DNA from: Vigna angularis
Lineage: Eukaryota; Streptophyta; Magnoliopsida; Fabales; Fabaceae
Direction: 5' to 3'
NCBI RefSeq assembly: GCF_016808095.1
Contig: NC_068974.1
Location: forward strand, 13,950,001 to 14,014,000
DNA: 64,000 nucleotides
The translations under genes and the position numbers were made by a program. The notes under the pieces are model-generated. The model was not told the DNA's origin and ran no database searches. It worked only from the letters and a program-made list of their open reading frames with translations. Of the stretch, positions 11,246-22,205 are shown one piece after another (the stretch's first letter is position 1; each line of letters begins with the position of its first letter).

Positions 11246-12594
11246 GATCAGGACTAACTCTATTCTTGGACATAATGCAGCACGTGTATGTTGTGTTGCT
11301 TAACCTAGATCTCTTTTTGGTATGCATGTTTCTTACCTATGTTATTTATATTTTATCCTGAGCAACTTAATCATAATGCACTGTGTATCAAATTACTCTT
11401 TTCTTCGTGGATAACCATAATTGAGGTTGATGCTCCCATTCAAATAAGTCTCGTTTTCTGTATGTGGCTGGATTGAAGGATATTTTGAAACTATATTTCC
11501 TCTGGGATAATGTATTCGAGCCTTTTCCATACATAGAAAGATACTCCCGATTTCTCAAAATTTGTCTCTCTCTCCTAACCATTATGCACTGGTAGAATGG
11601 GTTAGCTGGATAAAGTCTCCTTTCGAGGTCTTCTTCTACATGTAAGTAGCTCAAATGGTAAATTTGGTTTCTCATATAATTACATTCACTTTTACTTTAG
11701 AAGTGACTATGATCCATACCATTCATTATAATCACACTGGAGATGCTTCACTATTTATTTGTAAATATTTTTCTTTTACGAGACATGATATTTTCCATTT
11801 AAACCATAGCTATATTAAGGTCACTTTTATGGGCTTGGCATAAATATTTATGTTGTAAAAATGTCCTCTGTTGCTGTTAATTTTAATGTTACTTTTGGAA
11901 ACCTCACTCATAATCATGAATCAATCAAGAATGAATTTTGTTGTCATTTCCTCATATAGCTTTGTTTGCTGCAGCTGGAGGTTACTCAAGGATTTTGTGA
12001 CCCTAACCCTACAGAATATGTTGATAGTGAGAAAACAGAGCCTGGACATCGATTCAGTAAAGGGGGATTTCATGAAGATTATAAAGAATGGCTATGAAGG
12101 TTCTCCTGGGAGGATGGAGATGTCCATCCTATTCGCTTCTCAGCTGCCAAATTGATGTTAAGAAAATGAATTCGGTCTTCGATATTGGCTTGTTTGCAAT
12201 GTATCACCAGTTCAAGTGAGGAGTATAGTGGCTAGATCTATTTTATTTTGATTTATCTCCTATCTTGTTGTGTTATAGACCTGTATATTCTATGTTATTA
12301 TATTGTAGGTGTATGATAAAGTAAGTATGCCAAACAATGAGAAATGTAATAAAGAACAAAATTAAATATTGTTTCTTTTTAGTAATGTAATGAACATCTC
12401 AATCATACTTTTAGTATTTTAAGTTAGAGTTGAACATATTTCTTTTTTAATATATATGAACAATTAGTTGTATGACCATATTAAAAGATATTGAACAATA
12501 TAGTTTATTTTATATGTAATATTCAATTTTAGTTAATATTATTTCATTTGTATGATCAATAAAACTAATTTTATCATAATTACATTTTATTAAA
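11246..12594. other. Unassigned segment with an exon-like stretch
   Basis: This DNA resembles neither gag nor the LTRs. An acceptor-like TTTGCTGCAG at 11965-11974 is followed by a 40-codon open stretch to a stop at 12095 that contains VTQGFCDPNPTEYVDSEKT. It looks like a captured exon, but I do not recognise the protein. The last 300 bases are AT-rich. Confidence 0.35.
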
Positions 12595-12948
12595 AAAAAA
12601 ATTGTACACATTTCCGGAGGTTTTAGAACCCCGATTAGGTAAAACCCTACAAATAGGGGCGGTTTTAAAAAACCCCGGTTAGTTCCGACGGTTTTGAAAA
12701 ACCCCCGCTAATATCGGCGTTTTTGAAAAACCTCCGCTAATACCAGCGGTTCTGAGAAACCCTCGCTAATATCGGCGATTCTGAGAAACCCCCGCTAATA
12801 CCGGTAGTTTCTCCAAAAACTGTCGGTAATTTTTTTAGTGACGGAGCTTTTCCCCACGATTTCTCTAACTGCAGGTAAACCACTTTCCGGGGGTTAAAAC
12901 CGTCGGAAATGAAAAAGAAACCCCGAAAAAATTATTAATTTTTGTAGT
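12595..12948. repeat. Subterminal tandem repeats of a CACTA-like element
   Basis: Degenerate units of about 30 bp, of the form GAAAAACCCCCGCTAATATC, are repeated head to tail from about 12640 to 12810 and lead into the inverted terminal motif TTTTTGTAGT at 12939-12948. Such arrays bind the element's own transposase in characterised CACTA elements; here that role is inferred. Confidence 0.5.
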
Positions 12949-14292
12949 ATATGTTGATATTTTATTACATCAAACTTTATATTGTTTTTTTAATTTTAAT
13001 GTATACTTCAAATAATTGCATATAAAATTATAAAGATTTATAAATTTACATTTCAAATATTTGTATAACAATAAATATCAATAATTTTTATATAAATATT
13101 AGGATTGATTTAAAAATAATAGTTTTATAAATTCAAAATTTAAATTTTAAAACAATTTTATAAAAATGTAAAATAAATATATTTAAAATTTTAAATAAAT
13201 TTTAATATAAAATTTGAATTTAAATAAACCTCATATTATTAAATTTAACAAAAGCATAATTATAACATTTATATAAAAATTAAATTTGGTATTAATTTGA
13301 AGATAAACAAAATTATTCAATTTTAAAAAAATAAAGTTGAATTGAATCAAAATTTAAAATACAAATATCAAATTAAGATTAAGACGCTCACTGAAAAATA
13401 AAATAAAAGTAAATAAAAAAACTTAAAAATCACAAATTAACATATGATATATATTTAAGAATATTAGATAGTAATAAATAAAAGAAAAATATAATTATCA
13501 CACATTCTAAAGAATAGAAACTAAAATGAAACTCTTTAAAATATAAAAACTTAATTTCTGGAATAAAATCATTGGTGCAAAATTTTTGAAATCGAATTTT
13601 TGAAACGCATGAAATATATTAGGAGAAAAGTTTTCTGGAATATAATTTAAAAATAAAAAAACTTTTCAGGATAGATATAATACTTGTGGAACGAATTTTC
13701 TGTAACATCCTTAGATAAAATATTTTTCGGAAAGAATTTTTATTCTTACATATTTAAAGCTAAAATATTTGAGATTTTGTTTTCTGTAAGTCAACTGATT
13801 TGTTTCTCTTAACGAATCTTCACGGCTAATTTATTTTAAGAGGAAACTTTTTTCTGATGTATTTTTACATTCAAAACCACCTATTCCAAAATAAGTGAGA
13901 AAATAATCCTAAAACACAACATATTGAGTTCCAATATAAATTTTCCCTCTATAGACCTGGCAGAGATAAAAGAATGATGAAAATAAGAGTTTGATTATAT
14001 TTTTATTTATGATAATTAGGCTAAACTTTTTGTTAGTTACTCAAATTACGAAATATTCATTTTAGTCCTTTATTTAGTATTTAAAAGACATCAAATTATC
14101 AATCTACATACTAATTAAAAGTGATAAATAATTATAATAAAAAATTATAAAAAGTAATTAAAAAACTAATAAAAATGATTGTTAATAGATTATAAATCAA
14201 TCCAACTTAACCAAAATAATTGTTAATTATACTTTTATTATAAACCTTTATGGTGTCAAATTCCATGTCAAACATGAATACACATAATAAAT
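12949..14292. other. AT-rich intergenic DNA
   Basis: Very AT-rich, with no supported coding region or transposon boundary. It lies downstream (3') of the EPFL gene. Confidence 0.55.
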
Positions 14293-14604
14293 CTACGGAT
14301 TGTACAGCTTGCCGCCACAAGTGCATTTCCAGATCACAGTCTCAGGCCCAAAGTCATCGGGTCGCTGGAAGGCTGTGTGAGGTTGCTCAAAGGTAGAGTG
14401 GGTTTGTTGTGGAACAGGAGGTGGCAATGGTACAAGAATTGGTTTGCAAGGTGTGCAGTTGTTACACCTGGAAATGCAGGTTGGTGGACTTGATCCAATA
14501 AGCATCTTAGGCCTATCCGTTGATGACACCAAATTTTCTCCAATTTCACTGTCTGCTAATACAATAATTATATAAAGGTTAATGATTTTATAGTCAAAAT
14601 TACA

Positions 14605-14654
<50 letters not shown>

Positions 14655-14762
14655 GAACTTCATACCCTTGATAAAAGCAGCACCGCTACTGAAGATCAGT
14701 GTACAAAACAATATCAATAACAAGACATTGCCACAAAGAGTTTGCTTCACTGTGGTATCCAT
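14293..14762 (-). CDS. EPF/EPFL-family secreted signalling peptide
   Basis: Two exons on the minus strand: 14762-14666 (GT donor) and 14552-14293 (CAG acceptor, TAG stop), together encoding 118 aa. The first exon encodes MDTTVKQ followed by a hydrophobic signal peptide (VLLLILFCTLIFSSGAAF). The second encodes the mature domain, beginning with the family hallmark IGSSPPTC and ending with GGKLYNP. Six cysteines are spaced as in EPFL peptides (CISRCNNCTPC, then WKCTC), forming the disulfide-bonded scaffold around a variable proline- and histidine-rich loop. EPF/EPFL peptides are apoplastic ligands of ERECTA-family receptors, with TMM and SERK co-receptors (family knowledge). The subfamily is uncertain; it is not the eight-cysteine EPF1/EPF2 type. 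The ATG at 14762 was preferred over 14816 because 14816 lies only about 15 bp from the TATA box and is not followed directly by a signal peptide. Confidence 0.9.
14608..14650. repeat. (TA)n microsatellite in the EPFL intron
   Basis: About 21 TA units directly downstream of the first exon, within the 113-bp intron. It should be length-polymorphic and so a practical marker for this gene. Confidence 0.95.
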
Positions 14763-14830
14763 GTTTCCCTTCCTCACTAACAAGTCCAAATAATTCAAAG
14801 GTTGTGTTGCATTCACTCTGCCACCATGGA

Positions 14831-14838
14831 TTTATATA
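14831..14838 (-). promoter_or_regulatory. TATA box of the EPFL gene
   Basis: TATATAAA on the minus strand, about 70 bp upstream of the chosen ATG. This spacing leaves room for a transcription start near 14800 and a short 5' UTR. Confidence 0.55.
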
Positions 14839-16730
14839 ACCAAATTCTCAATGTCCTAGTCTTAATTACAAATCGAAAGTAACCTTATAAAATCAAAATA
14901 AATAACATTAAATGGAATAACATTAAAAGAAATGTCACGAAATCTATGTAATTAATAAGATTTAATAACTTCTAATGTTTAGTATCATGTTTACGTGATA
15001 ATAATTACATTTATAAATATATTTCTAAAAATATTTAATGACATTTTTTCAATAGAAAATGTTACAAATGTGTTTTAACAAAACATTAATATTACAAGTT
15101 TACACGATGTAGCTACAACTACAAACTCTAGTCCAAGTGATACTAAATTTGCACAGTTCTAAAAATGAGAGACTAAATTAGTTTAAAATTTTAAAAAGAG
15201 AGTGTCAATTCTCAATTTTGTCCAGAATAACTAATAATAATATATATATATATATATATATGATAAATATATGAATTTTAAAATAATAATAAATGATTTT
15301 TTCTTTCTTTTTTTATCATGTTTATTTTATTTTATTTTATTTTATTTTATTTATTTTTTTAGTTGATGTTCCATGTAAGTTGGTTTTGATATGATTTGAT
15401 TCCATGTCATTCTATTTTATTTTGTTACTTAATTTGTTTTATTTAATCTTATTTTTTGTGATTTTATTTTATTTTATGTGATTTTATTTATTTCAAATTG
15501 ATTTTATTTGATTTGGTTTTATTTTATTTTAGTTTATTTTATTTCATTTCATTTTATTGTTATTTTATTTTCATTAACGTAATTTATTTTATTGTTTCAC
15601 TTTATTATTCTGTTTCAGTTTTATTTATTTTTGTATTTTTATTTGTTACAAAATGATTTTATTTTATTTTATTTTGTTTCAGTTGTATTAGATTTTATTT
15701 GATTTGGTTTTGATTTTTATTTTGTTTTTTAATTCGTCTGCTTCTTTCTTTTGGGAAAAGCTCACGAGCTCGAAGACTGTTTTCTTCTTTTCCTTCATTA
15801 TCCCACCATGAAGCTGACAGACACCATATATCACTTGTTTTACTCCTCAGCTTCGATAAAAGTTGGACCAGGAGTTACACAAGACTAATATTATATGTGT
15901 AAATTGAGCTCTCACAAGTTTTATAGTTGATGAACATCCTCTTCAATTCCACCCGTTTTCCAATGATTTCACACCAATCAACATCATGTTTACATATCTG
16001 GTCACTAATTATAAAGATAAAAGATTAAATTAGTTTAAAAATTTGAAAAGAATAGTTACAATTTTTACTAAAATTTAAAGAACTAAAAACATATTTAATT
16101 TATTTTATTATTAAATTTATTAATAAATTTATCGATAATTATATTTTTAAATTTTTTTTTAATAATTTAATTTTCAAAATTTGTTTATAATATGTTAGGA
16201 TCTCCATGTAAAATGTCATCAACCACATACGTGCCAGAGGTCTCCAAATTATACAATATTGAAACCTTCAACTTTATTTGTTTTGCAAATATTAGGTTCA
16301 CCTTTATAAATTAATATAGTTAGAGATGAAATCATGTTATATATACTAAAATGACATGCTTCCAGGTTCATCAATTGAATGTTGAGCTCGTGACTATCAC
16401 TCATAATTTGGTTTAATGATAAACTCACCCACCAATTGAGATTTGTTTCTTTTAAAGAATCTTTAACTATTTATAATATACGGTCAACTTTTCGTTACTT
16501 CCTCAAATTACGAAATATTCATTTTAGTCCCTTATTTAGTATTTAAAAACTAAAATTACATTTTTATTTTCCAGTTTTGAGAAAATGAAAAAATGTCTTT
16601 TCAACTTTTTGGAATAAAAAACCAGAATTGTTAGAAATTTTAAGGATTAAAAGCGTAATTAAGCAAAATAAAAATAACGAAAGAAAATAGATAAAAGAAA
16701 AGTAATAATTAGAAAAATACAAGGAATAAA
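14839..16730. other. Intergenic DNA upstream of the EPFL gene
   Basis: No gene recognised. It contains a (TA)n run at about 15239-15261 and the low-complexity tract listed separately. The proximal part is the presumptive promoter region of the EPFL gene. Confidence 0.55.
15302..15730. repeat. TTTTA-rich low-complexity tract
   Basis: About 430 bp built from degenerate TTTTATTTTA units, with purer pentanucleotide runs near 15325-15350 and 15655-15675. It is strongly strand-asymmetric (T on plus). Confidence 0.85.
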
Positions 16731-17310
16731 GAAGTGTCGCAACTGGAATAGCGACGGGATGACGATCCAAAAAAGAAACGAGTTTAGAAAAGGAGATTTG
16801 GAATCGTCACCATAGTTTATTCTGAAAAACTACGGAAAAATCATAAAAGGATAAAGCATGGTTTAGGAGAAACCAGATTCTGGGTTCGAGAGTTGGTTAC
16901 GTGTAGGGAAAGTATTAACACCCTACAATGCCTGCCCTAAGGTAGTGGACAGCACGTGCCTATTCGCAGCGCGCAAAGAGGTGGCGCGTGACGGAGCGTG
17001 GAGGAGAATCAGGCGAACCCACCAGCGTGGTTGGCTGTCGCGTGAAGAGGCGAACCAGATTCAGTGGTCGCCAGACGGAACAGTGGCGGCGGACGACGGC
17101 GGATGGCGACAGACGGTAGCGGACTGATACAAGGATGGCAACCAAGTTGAAAAACTTGAAATTGCAGTTGACAGCTACAAATAGTGACGAGACAGCCGCA
17201 GACAACGACGAACGGCACCGGACAGGTGCGACCAGCAGTGACAGTGCTAGTGAAGAACACACGGAAACCAGAGCAGGATGAACCTGCTCTGATACCAACT
17301 TGAGATCTCC
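16731..17310 (-). repeat. Retroelement leader/LTR remnant
   Basis: On the minus strand the right end reads GTTGGTATCAGAGCAGGTTC, a tRNA-Met primer-binding signature following an LTR-like end at GATCTCA. About 350 bp of GC-rich leader follow. The rest (about 16731-16940) matches the style of a dispersed legume LTR sequence. Only short spurious ORFs occur. Confidence 0.5.
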
Positions 17311-19016
17311 AATGGACTTGCTTTTGCCAATTGCTTCCTGGCTACTAGACAAATTTCATCTACCACATCCATTTTGAAACATTGTTGTTTATCATTAGGA
17401 TGCTGGATTGCTTCAAAAACATTAAAGTTGACTTCATCATCCTGCACTCTAACCTTTAGTTTGCCATCATCAACATCAATAATGACCTTAGCAGTCTTCA
17501 TAAAAGGTCTTCCCAAAATCAGAGGAACTTCAACATCCTCCTCAATATCCATTACCACAAAGTCAACTGGGAACATGAATTTATCAACTTTAACTAAGAC
17601 ATCCTCTGCCACACCATAAGGATATTTTAGGGATCTGTCAACTAATTGTAATGTCATCCGTGTAGGCCTTACTTCCAAATCTCCTATCCTTCTTAGCATG
17701 GACAAAGGCATCAAATTTATACTAGCACCCAAATCAAGTAAGGCTTTACCTACTGCCAATGTCCCAATTGTGACTGGAATGGTGAAACTTCCAGGGTCCT
17801 TGGATTTTTGGGGTAATGATTTTTGGATTATAGCACTGCAGCCTGCTTCAAGCTCCACTGTCTCATCAGAAAATCTTCTTTTCTTTGTCAGGAGCTCTTT
17901 CATGAATTTTGCATAAGTTGGCATCTGCTCCATAGCTTCCACAAATGGAATATTAATCTGTAGTCGCTTGAAAATATCCATGAACCTTGCAAACTGCCTT
18001 TCCTTATCTCTTTTGGACGGATTTGGAGGGTAAGGTAGGTTCTTCAACTGCGGCACCTGTTTCTCAACTTTCTCCCTCTTTTTCTCCTCATTTCTTTTTA
18101 TTTCTTCTTTTTCTTTTCTTTCATTCATATACTCACTTTTATTTTTCTCTTCCTCTTCCTCACACTCATTTTTTTTCTTTTTCATTTTCTTTTTCCTCCA
18201 AAACTTCCTCCTCCACAACAAGATTGTCTCCTATCCCTCTTCCCACAATTGTACCACTCCTGGTAGTAATTGATTTACAATGCTCCTTGGGATTAGTTTG
18301 GGTGGCTGAAAAATGACCTGCCTGTTGATCTGATAGTTGTTTAGCCAACTGTCCCACCTGTGTTTCAAGATTCCTGATTGAAGCTTCTGTATTTTTCTGA
18401 TTGGTCATAGAAGCTTGCATGAATTTTTCTAAAGTATCCTCTAATTTGGTTGTTCTTTCATACACAGAAGGATTTTGTTGTTGATGCTGATAAGGAGGTT
18501 GTCTATTTGAAGGACCATCATCTTGTTTCCATCCAAAATTCTGACTTTGATTGTTTCTCCACCCCTGTGAAAAGTTATTGTTGTTAGAGAAATTCCCTGA
18601 TCTTCCTTGATTACTCACATATTGAACTTCTCCTTCTTGTGAGCTACTTTGATATGAACAATGACCGTTGGGATGGTCACCTCCACAGAAGTTACATCTC
18701 ATGGGTTGTTGACTAGGAGGAGATTGTACTGCTTTTAATTGCTCAGGTAAGTTAGCCATCTGTTTGGTTAATGCTTCCATCTGCTGAGTCAAAATTTTAT
18801 TCTGAGCTAAAATTGCATCTGTAGTGCTGAGATCAAGAATTCCTTTCCGTTGAACTGTTTGTCTGTTATGTTGGGCTTGATGGTGTGTAGATGCTAGTGC
18901 CTCAATGATTCTTGTTGCTTGTTCTGCATCTACAGACATCATTGTTCCTCCAGCCGCTGCATCTAATATCATTTTGTTGTCTGGCCTCAAACCATTGCAA
19001 AAAATATTCAGTTGAG
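17311..19016 (-). pseudogene. Gypsy element B gag-protease remnant
   Basis: Two overlapping minus-strand frames make up a gag-protease region: 19016-18166 (gag C-terminal half, zinc knuckle CNFCGGDHPNGHC, Gln/Asn-rich linker, ITTRSG motif) and 18221-17311 (charged linker, then aspartic protease with LDLGASINLMPLS and LILGRPFMKTAK). A frameshift in a purine-rich run near 18170-18220 separates them. The gag N-terminus is cut at 19016 by the end of element A's LTR. The other end is fused near 17310 to the retroelement leader. Confidence 0.8.
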
Positions 19017-19913
19017 TGTTAAAACTTTGGCAAGTGTACCAAATCGTTCTAAGTAATAAAACCGGTAAGACCGGATATCGTTTCCCAAGAGACTCGTGTC
19101 ACCAAACAATCGTATAATTTCCAACTAACTTAGACTAAAGAATTCTTCATAATTTGTGTTTTTGTGCAATTAAAGTAAACATGAAACATAATTGATAAAA
19201 GTGATCTTAGATACTCAAACACTAGGAAATGGAAAGATTAGAAATGACATGAAATGGTATTGTTGGGGGTATGATTTCACCTACTTCACTCTTATGCATA
19301 GAAAATCACTTCTTCTTCATTAATATGCCAATGTCAATCTACTAAATTACTCAAACCCAATTCCTTGGTAGAGAGAGCCTAGACTTACTTATTAGGTTCC
19401 AATCCCTTGGAAAACATAACAATTATTTCTGCATTAAGAATTGAGATCTTAAGACAACCAAAGGTCCTAGCTCTATTCCTAGATACTATTTCCTTTAGGT
19501 GTTTAATCCAAGTCCAGATTTACCCAACATTTTCCAATATCAAGCAAACCCTAAAATCATGTAATAGGTAGCAATTTCACAACAAGCATTAAGAAAAGGA
19601 ATTAAACACTAACAATCAATGAAAGAGTCATAAATTCATTCAAAACATAGTGGTTTACATAAGATTTCAGTGGCTACATCAATCCCCCAACAATAATGAA
19701 ACTAGCTCTCCATGAATGGAGAGCTCAAGCTTACAACAATGGTGGAAATGGAAGAAGGAGGAAGACCCAAGGTTGAAGAAGGACTGTTTCCACAGCTCCT
19801 AGCTCGCCTCCAAGAGCTCCAATTGAGAGAAATCGTGTTTGGGCCGCCAAAGATCCAAACCACTTCGCGTTTTAGGGTTAAATAAGCTAGATCTGACACA
19901 TCAGCAAAAGTCC
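19017..19913 (-). repeat. 3' LTR of element A, lacking its first part
   Basis: Nearly identical to 24897-25787, but the upstream (U3) part of about 510 bp is missing. The polypurine-tract region is joined directly to the middle of the LTR at about 19914. The loss removes the palindrome array while keeping the TATA-like segment near 19880. Confidence 0.8.
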
Positions 19914-22205
19914 AAACTTACAACTTTGCTTGTCCTCAAGCAAAAGTACTTCACCTAGCAAACAATTCAATCACAATGGTCTAGCAACTCAAGCATAGTT
20001 TCAATCAAATAAACAAAATCAATCATGCTTGCTCAACTTATAAATCACATTCAAGAGACAATATAGTCTTAGCAAGCTAAACTTCAATCATGGTGCTCAC
20101 AAATTAAAAGTCACAAGATAGATACAAATAATAGATCAACAAACATGGCAAGATGTTTTCAATGAGTGCATGGAACCAATCCTCACCAAGGAAAGTGTTT
20201 CACTCAAGCACAATGGTGTATAAGGATGTGTGTCTTACTCTCAAATATCACAATGTTACACAAATCAACTTTGCCTTTTGTTTCAACAATATCAAACACA
20301 TTAACAAGCAAGTTACATCACAAGGACTTTTTGAAGCTTGTATTGTGGCTGGGCTAAGAAGAAAAATTGGTTTTTCTGGACAACAAAGTACCTTGAGCCA
20401 AGAGATCAAACAATTTGATTCAAGATGTATCATAGTCTCTCTTTTGCTCCAAAATTGAATAAACCACTCTCAACTTATTTCCCAACTCTTTTCATTGAAT
20501 TCATTTTTGATTTTTCTTCTTCTCCTTTCTTTTTAACTCAACTTATTGTTTTTCTCAATGCTCCCCTTTTGATAATACGAACTCCCCCAAACTTAAACCA
20601 TTCTCCTCATTCTAACATATATGTTCATCTCAACTCAAGGTAAGGAGGTTAAGGATTTTTCAATAGGCTTAAGGTTTCGGGAATGAGAAAGTTTTCTTTA
20701 AAGTTCAAAGGTTATACATTGGCTTTTAGGCTCAAAATGTAGAAGAGGTGGAAGAACAAGATGGCCTTGATCATTTGTAACAAGCAAGCAACTAGTTCAA
20801 ATAGAGAAACTCAGGCAAAATCAACTGTGATTCCAAAGTAATAACATTCATCAATAAACTCTGAGGCACAACATCTCACAGGTTTACACAGGGTTCCAAA
20901 ATTTTATAAACATCATGCCAAGAATATTGATCACAATTAAAACCAAGCATCTATCTAAACGGATACAAGCAACCACAATCTCTGTTCAACAAGCTCAACC
21001 ACATAATCTCAATCAAATTTTCAAAACAATTTTCATGGATAAAGAGCAAGCACAAGAGATAAGCATTCAATTCAAGCATAACAAAGGATTCACTCAAATC
21101 ACCAGACCAATTGCACAAGAACTATCCACTAGGCAAGTCAAAAAGAAATCAAAAACACAAAAGCTTAAATCAAATAAGAACAGGAAATTAAACTGAAAAA
21201 CCGATTTAAAATGGACTCTTTGCAGCTCCAGCAGTGTAAGACACTAGCTCCACTTCCATCTGAAACATCTTCCTCCAACAGTAGAGTATACTCTGCAACT
21301 GCTCCACCTCCCCCATCACTAGGGGCCTGGCCCCCAGGCCATGCTACACGAGCATCAAAATCTTCAAGTCATATGGTTGCTCTGCTCTAGCCTGGCTCAA
21401 AGGTTGGCCAATGGTGGTTTTGAATCCTGTAAAGTTTTAAGGAAGATCTTATCCTGTAACAAGAAAGCTCAAAGCAAAATTAGTATCCCATAATCAACAA
21501 CTGAAGAGAAGAATCAAAAAAACAAACTAAAAGAAATATGCAGAATAAAGCAAAGAAATAAACCAATGAAATCCAAAACAAACAAAGACAAAAGAACATG
21601 AACATAGAGGGAAGTCTTAAAATTAAGCTTCCCAAAGGTACAACAACACAAAAAGTCATAACAACACATCAAAAGGAGTGTGTGAAAGAGTGCAAAAGAA
21701 TGGGAAACTCATCATAAATCAAGAAAAAACAAAAAGTGCAGAACCAGAATTTTTGGTGTTGGGCGCCCCTGGTGCAGCTCGCGCCCGGGCGCCCCTGGTG
21801 CAGGGGGGGCTTGGGCGCCACTCAGTCAATTTGGTGCAGGATGGCCCTGGTGCAGCTCGCGCCCGGGCGCCCCTCAGCAGGGGGGGCTTGGGCGCCATAT
21901 CAGTTTTCTGCATAATGCAGATTTCTGCGAAATTGGCCACTCACCATGTGATTTTTGGTTCTAGACCTTCATTCAATGCACTTACACACCAAACAAGCTA
22001 CAAATAACATAATATACTTATACAAACCACAAAAACAACATTACAACTCAAAAATCACAACAATGCAAAACTACACAAACATGCAAAACATAAGCTACTA
22101 ATGCACATAACACAAAAATCACACAACCACAAGTAAAAAGGGTAAGAAAATTGGGTTGCCTCCCAAAAGCGCTTGTTTAACGTCATTAGCTTGACATCAT
22201 TAAGC
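19914..22205 (-). other. 3' non-coding region of element A
   Basis: About 2.3 kb between the gag-protease stop and the 3' LTR, without a supported ORF. It contains a polypurine-like TTTAAGTTTGGGGGAGTTCG on the minus strand near 20580-20600 and a GCGCCC-rich array at about 21765-21900. This is where reverse transcriptase and integrase would lie in a complete element. Confidence 0.6.
21765..21900. repeat. GC-rich palindrome array inside element A
   Basis: Alternating blocks of GGCGCCCCTGGTGCAG and CGCGCCCGGGCGCC, including several copies of the palindrome GCGCCCGGGCGC or derivatives. The same blocks occur in the U3 part of the 5' LTR at 25788-26020. Confidence 0.85.

Larger units (their letters stand above)
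9411..12948. mobile_element. Possible CACTA-like element enclosing a gypsy fragment
   Basis: ACTACAAAAA at 9411 and its inverse TTTTTGTAGT ending at 12948 resemble CACTA terminal repeats that have lost the first C. Next to each end are short repeats of the type found in CACTA subterminal regions. A convincing 3-bp target duplication is not visible and the two subterminal regions differ, so the ends may belong to two different elements. A gypsy LTR and gag start lie inside from 9503. Confidence 0.4.

Noticed and set aside
9411..12948. A single intact CACTA transposon
   Set aside because: The ends match only about 10 bp, both lack the first C, no clear target duplication exists and the subterminal regions differ. 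Kept only as a low-confidence feature.
14763..14816. ATG at 14816 as start of the EPFL gene
   Set aside because: It is too close to the TATA box and would put 18 hydrophilic residues in front of the signal peptide.
18021..18316. Plus-strand Ser/Phe-rich ORF
   Set aside because: It is the complement of the Lys/Glu-rich linker of the gag-protease remnant B.
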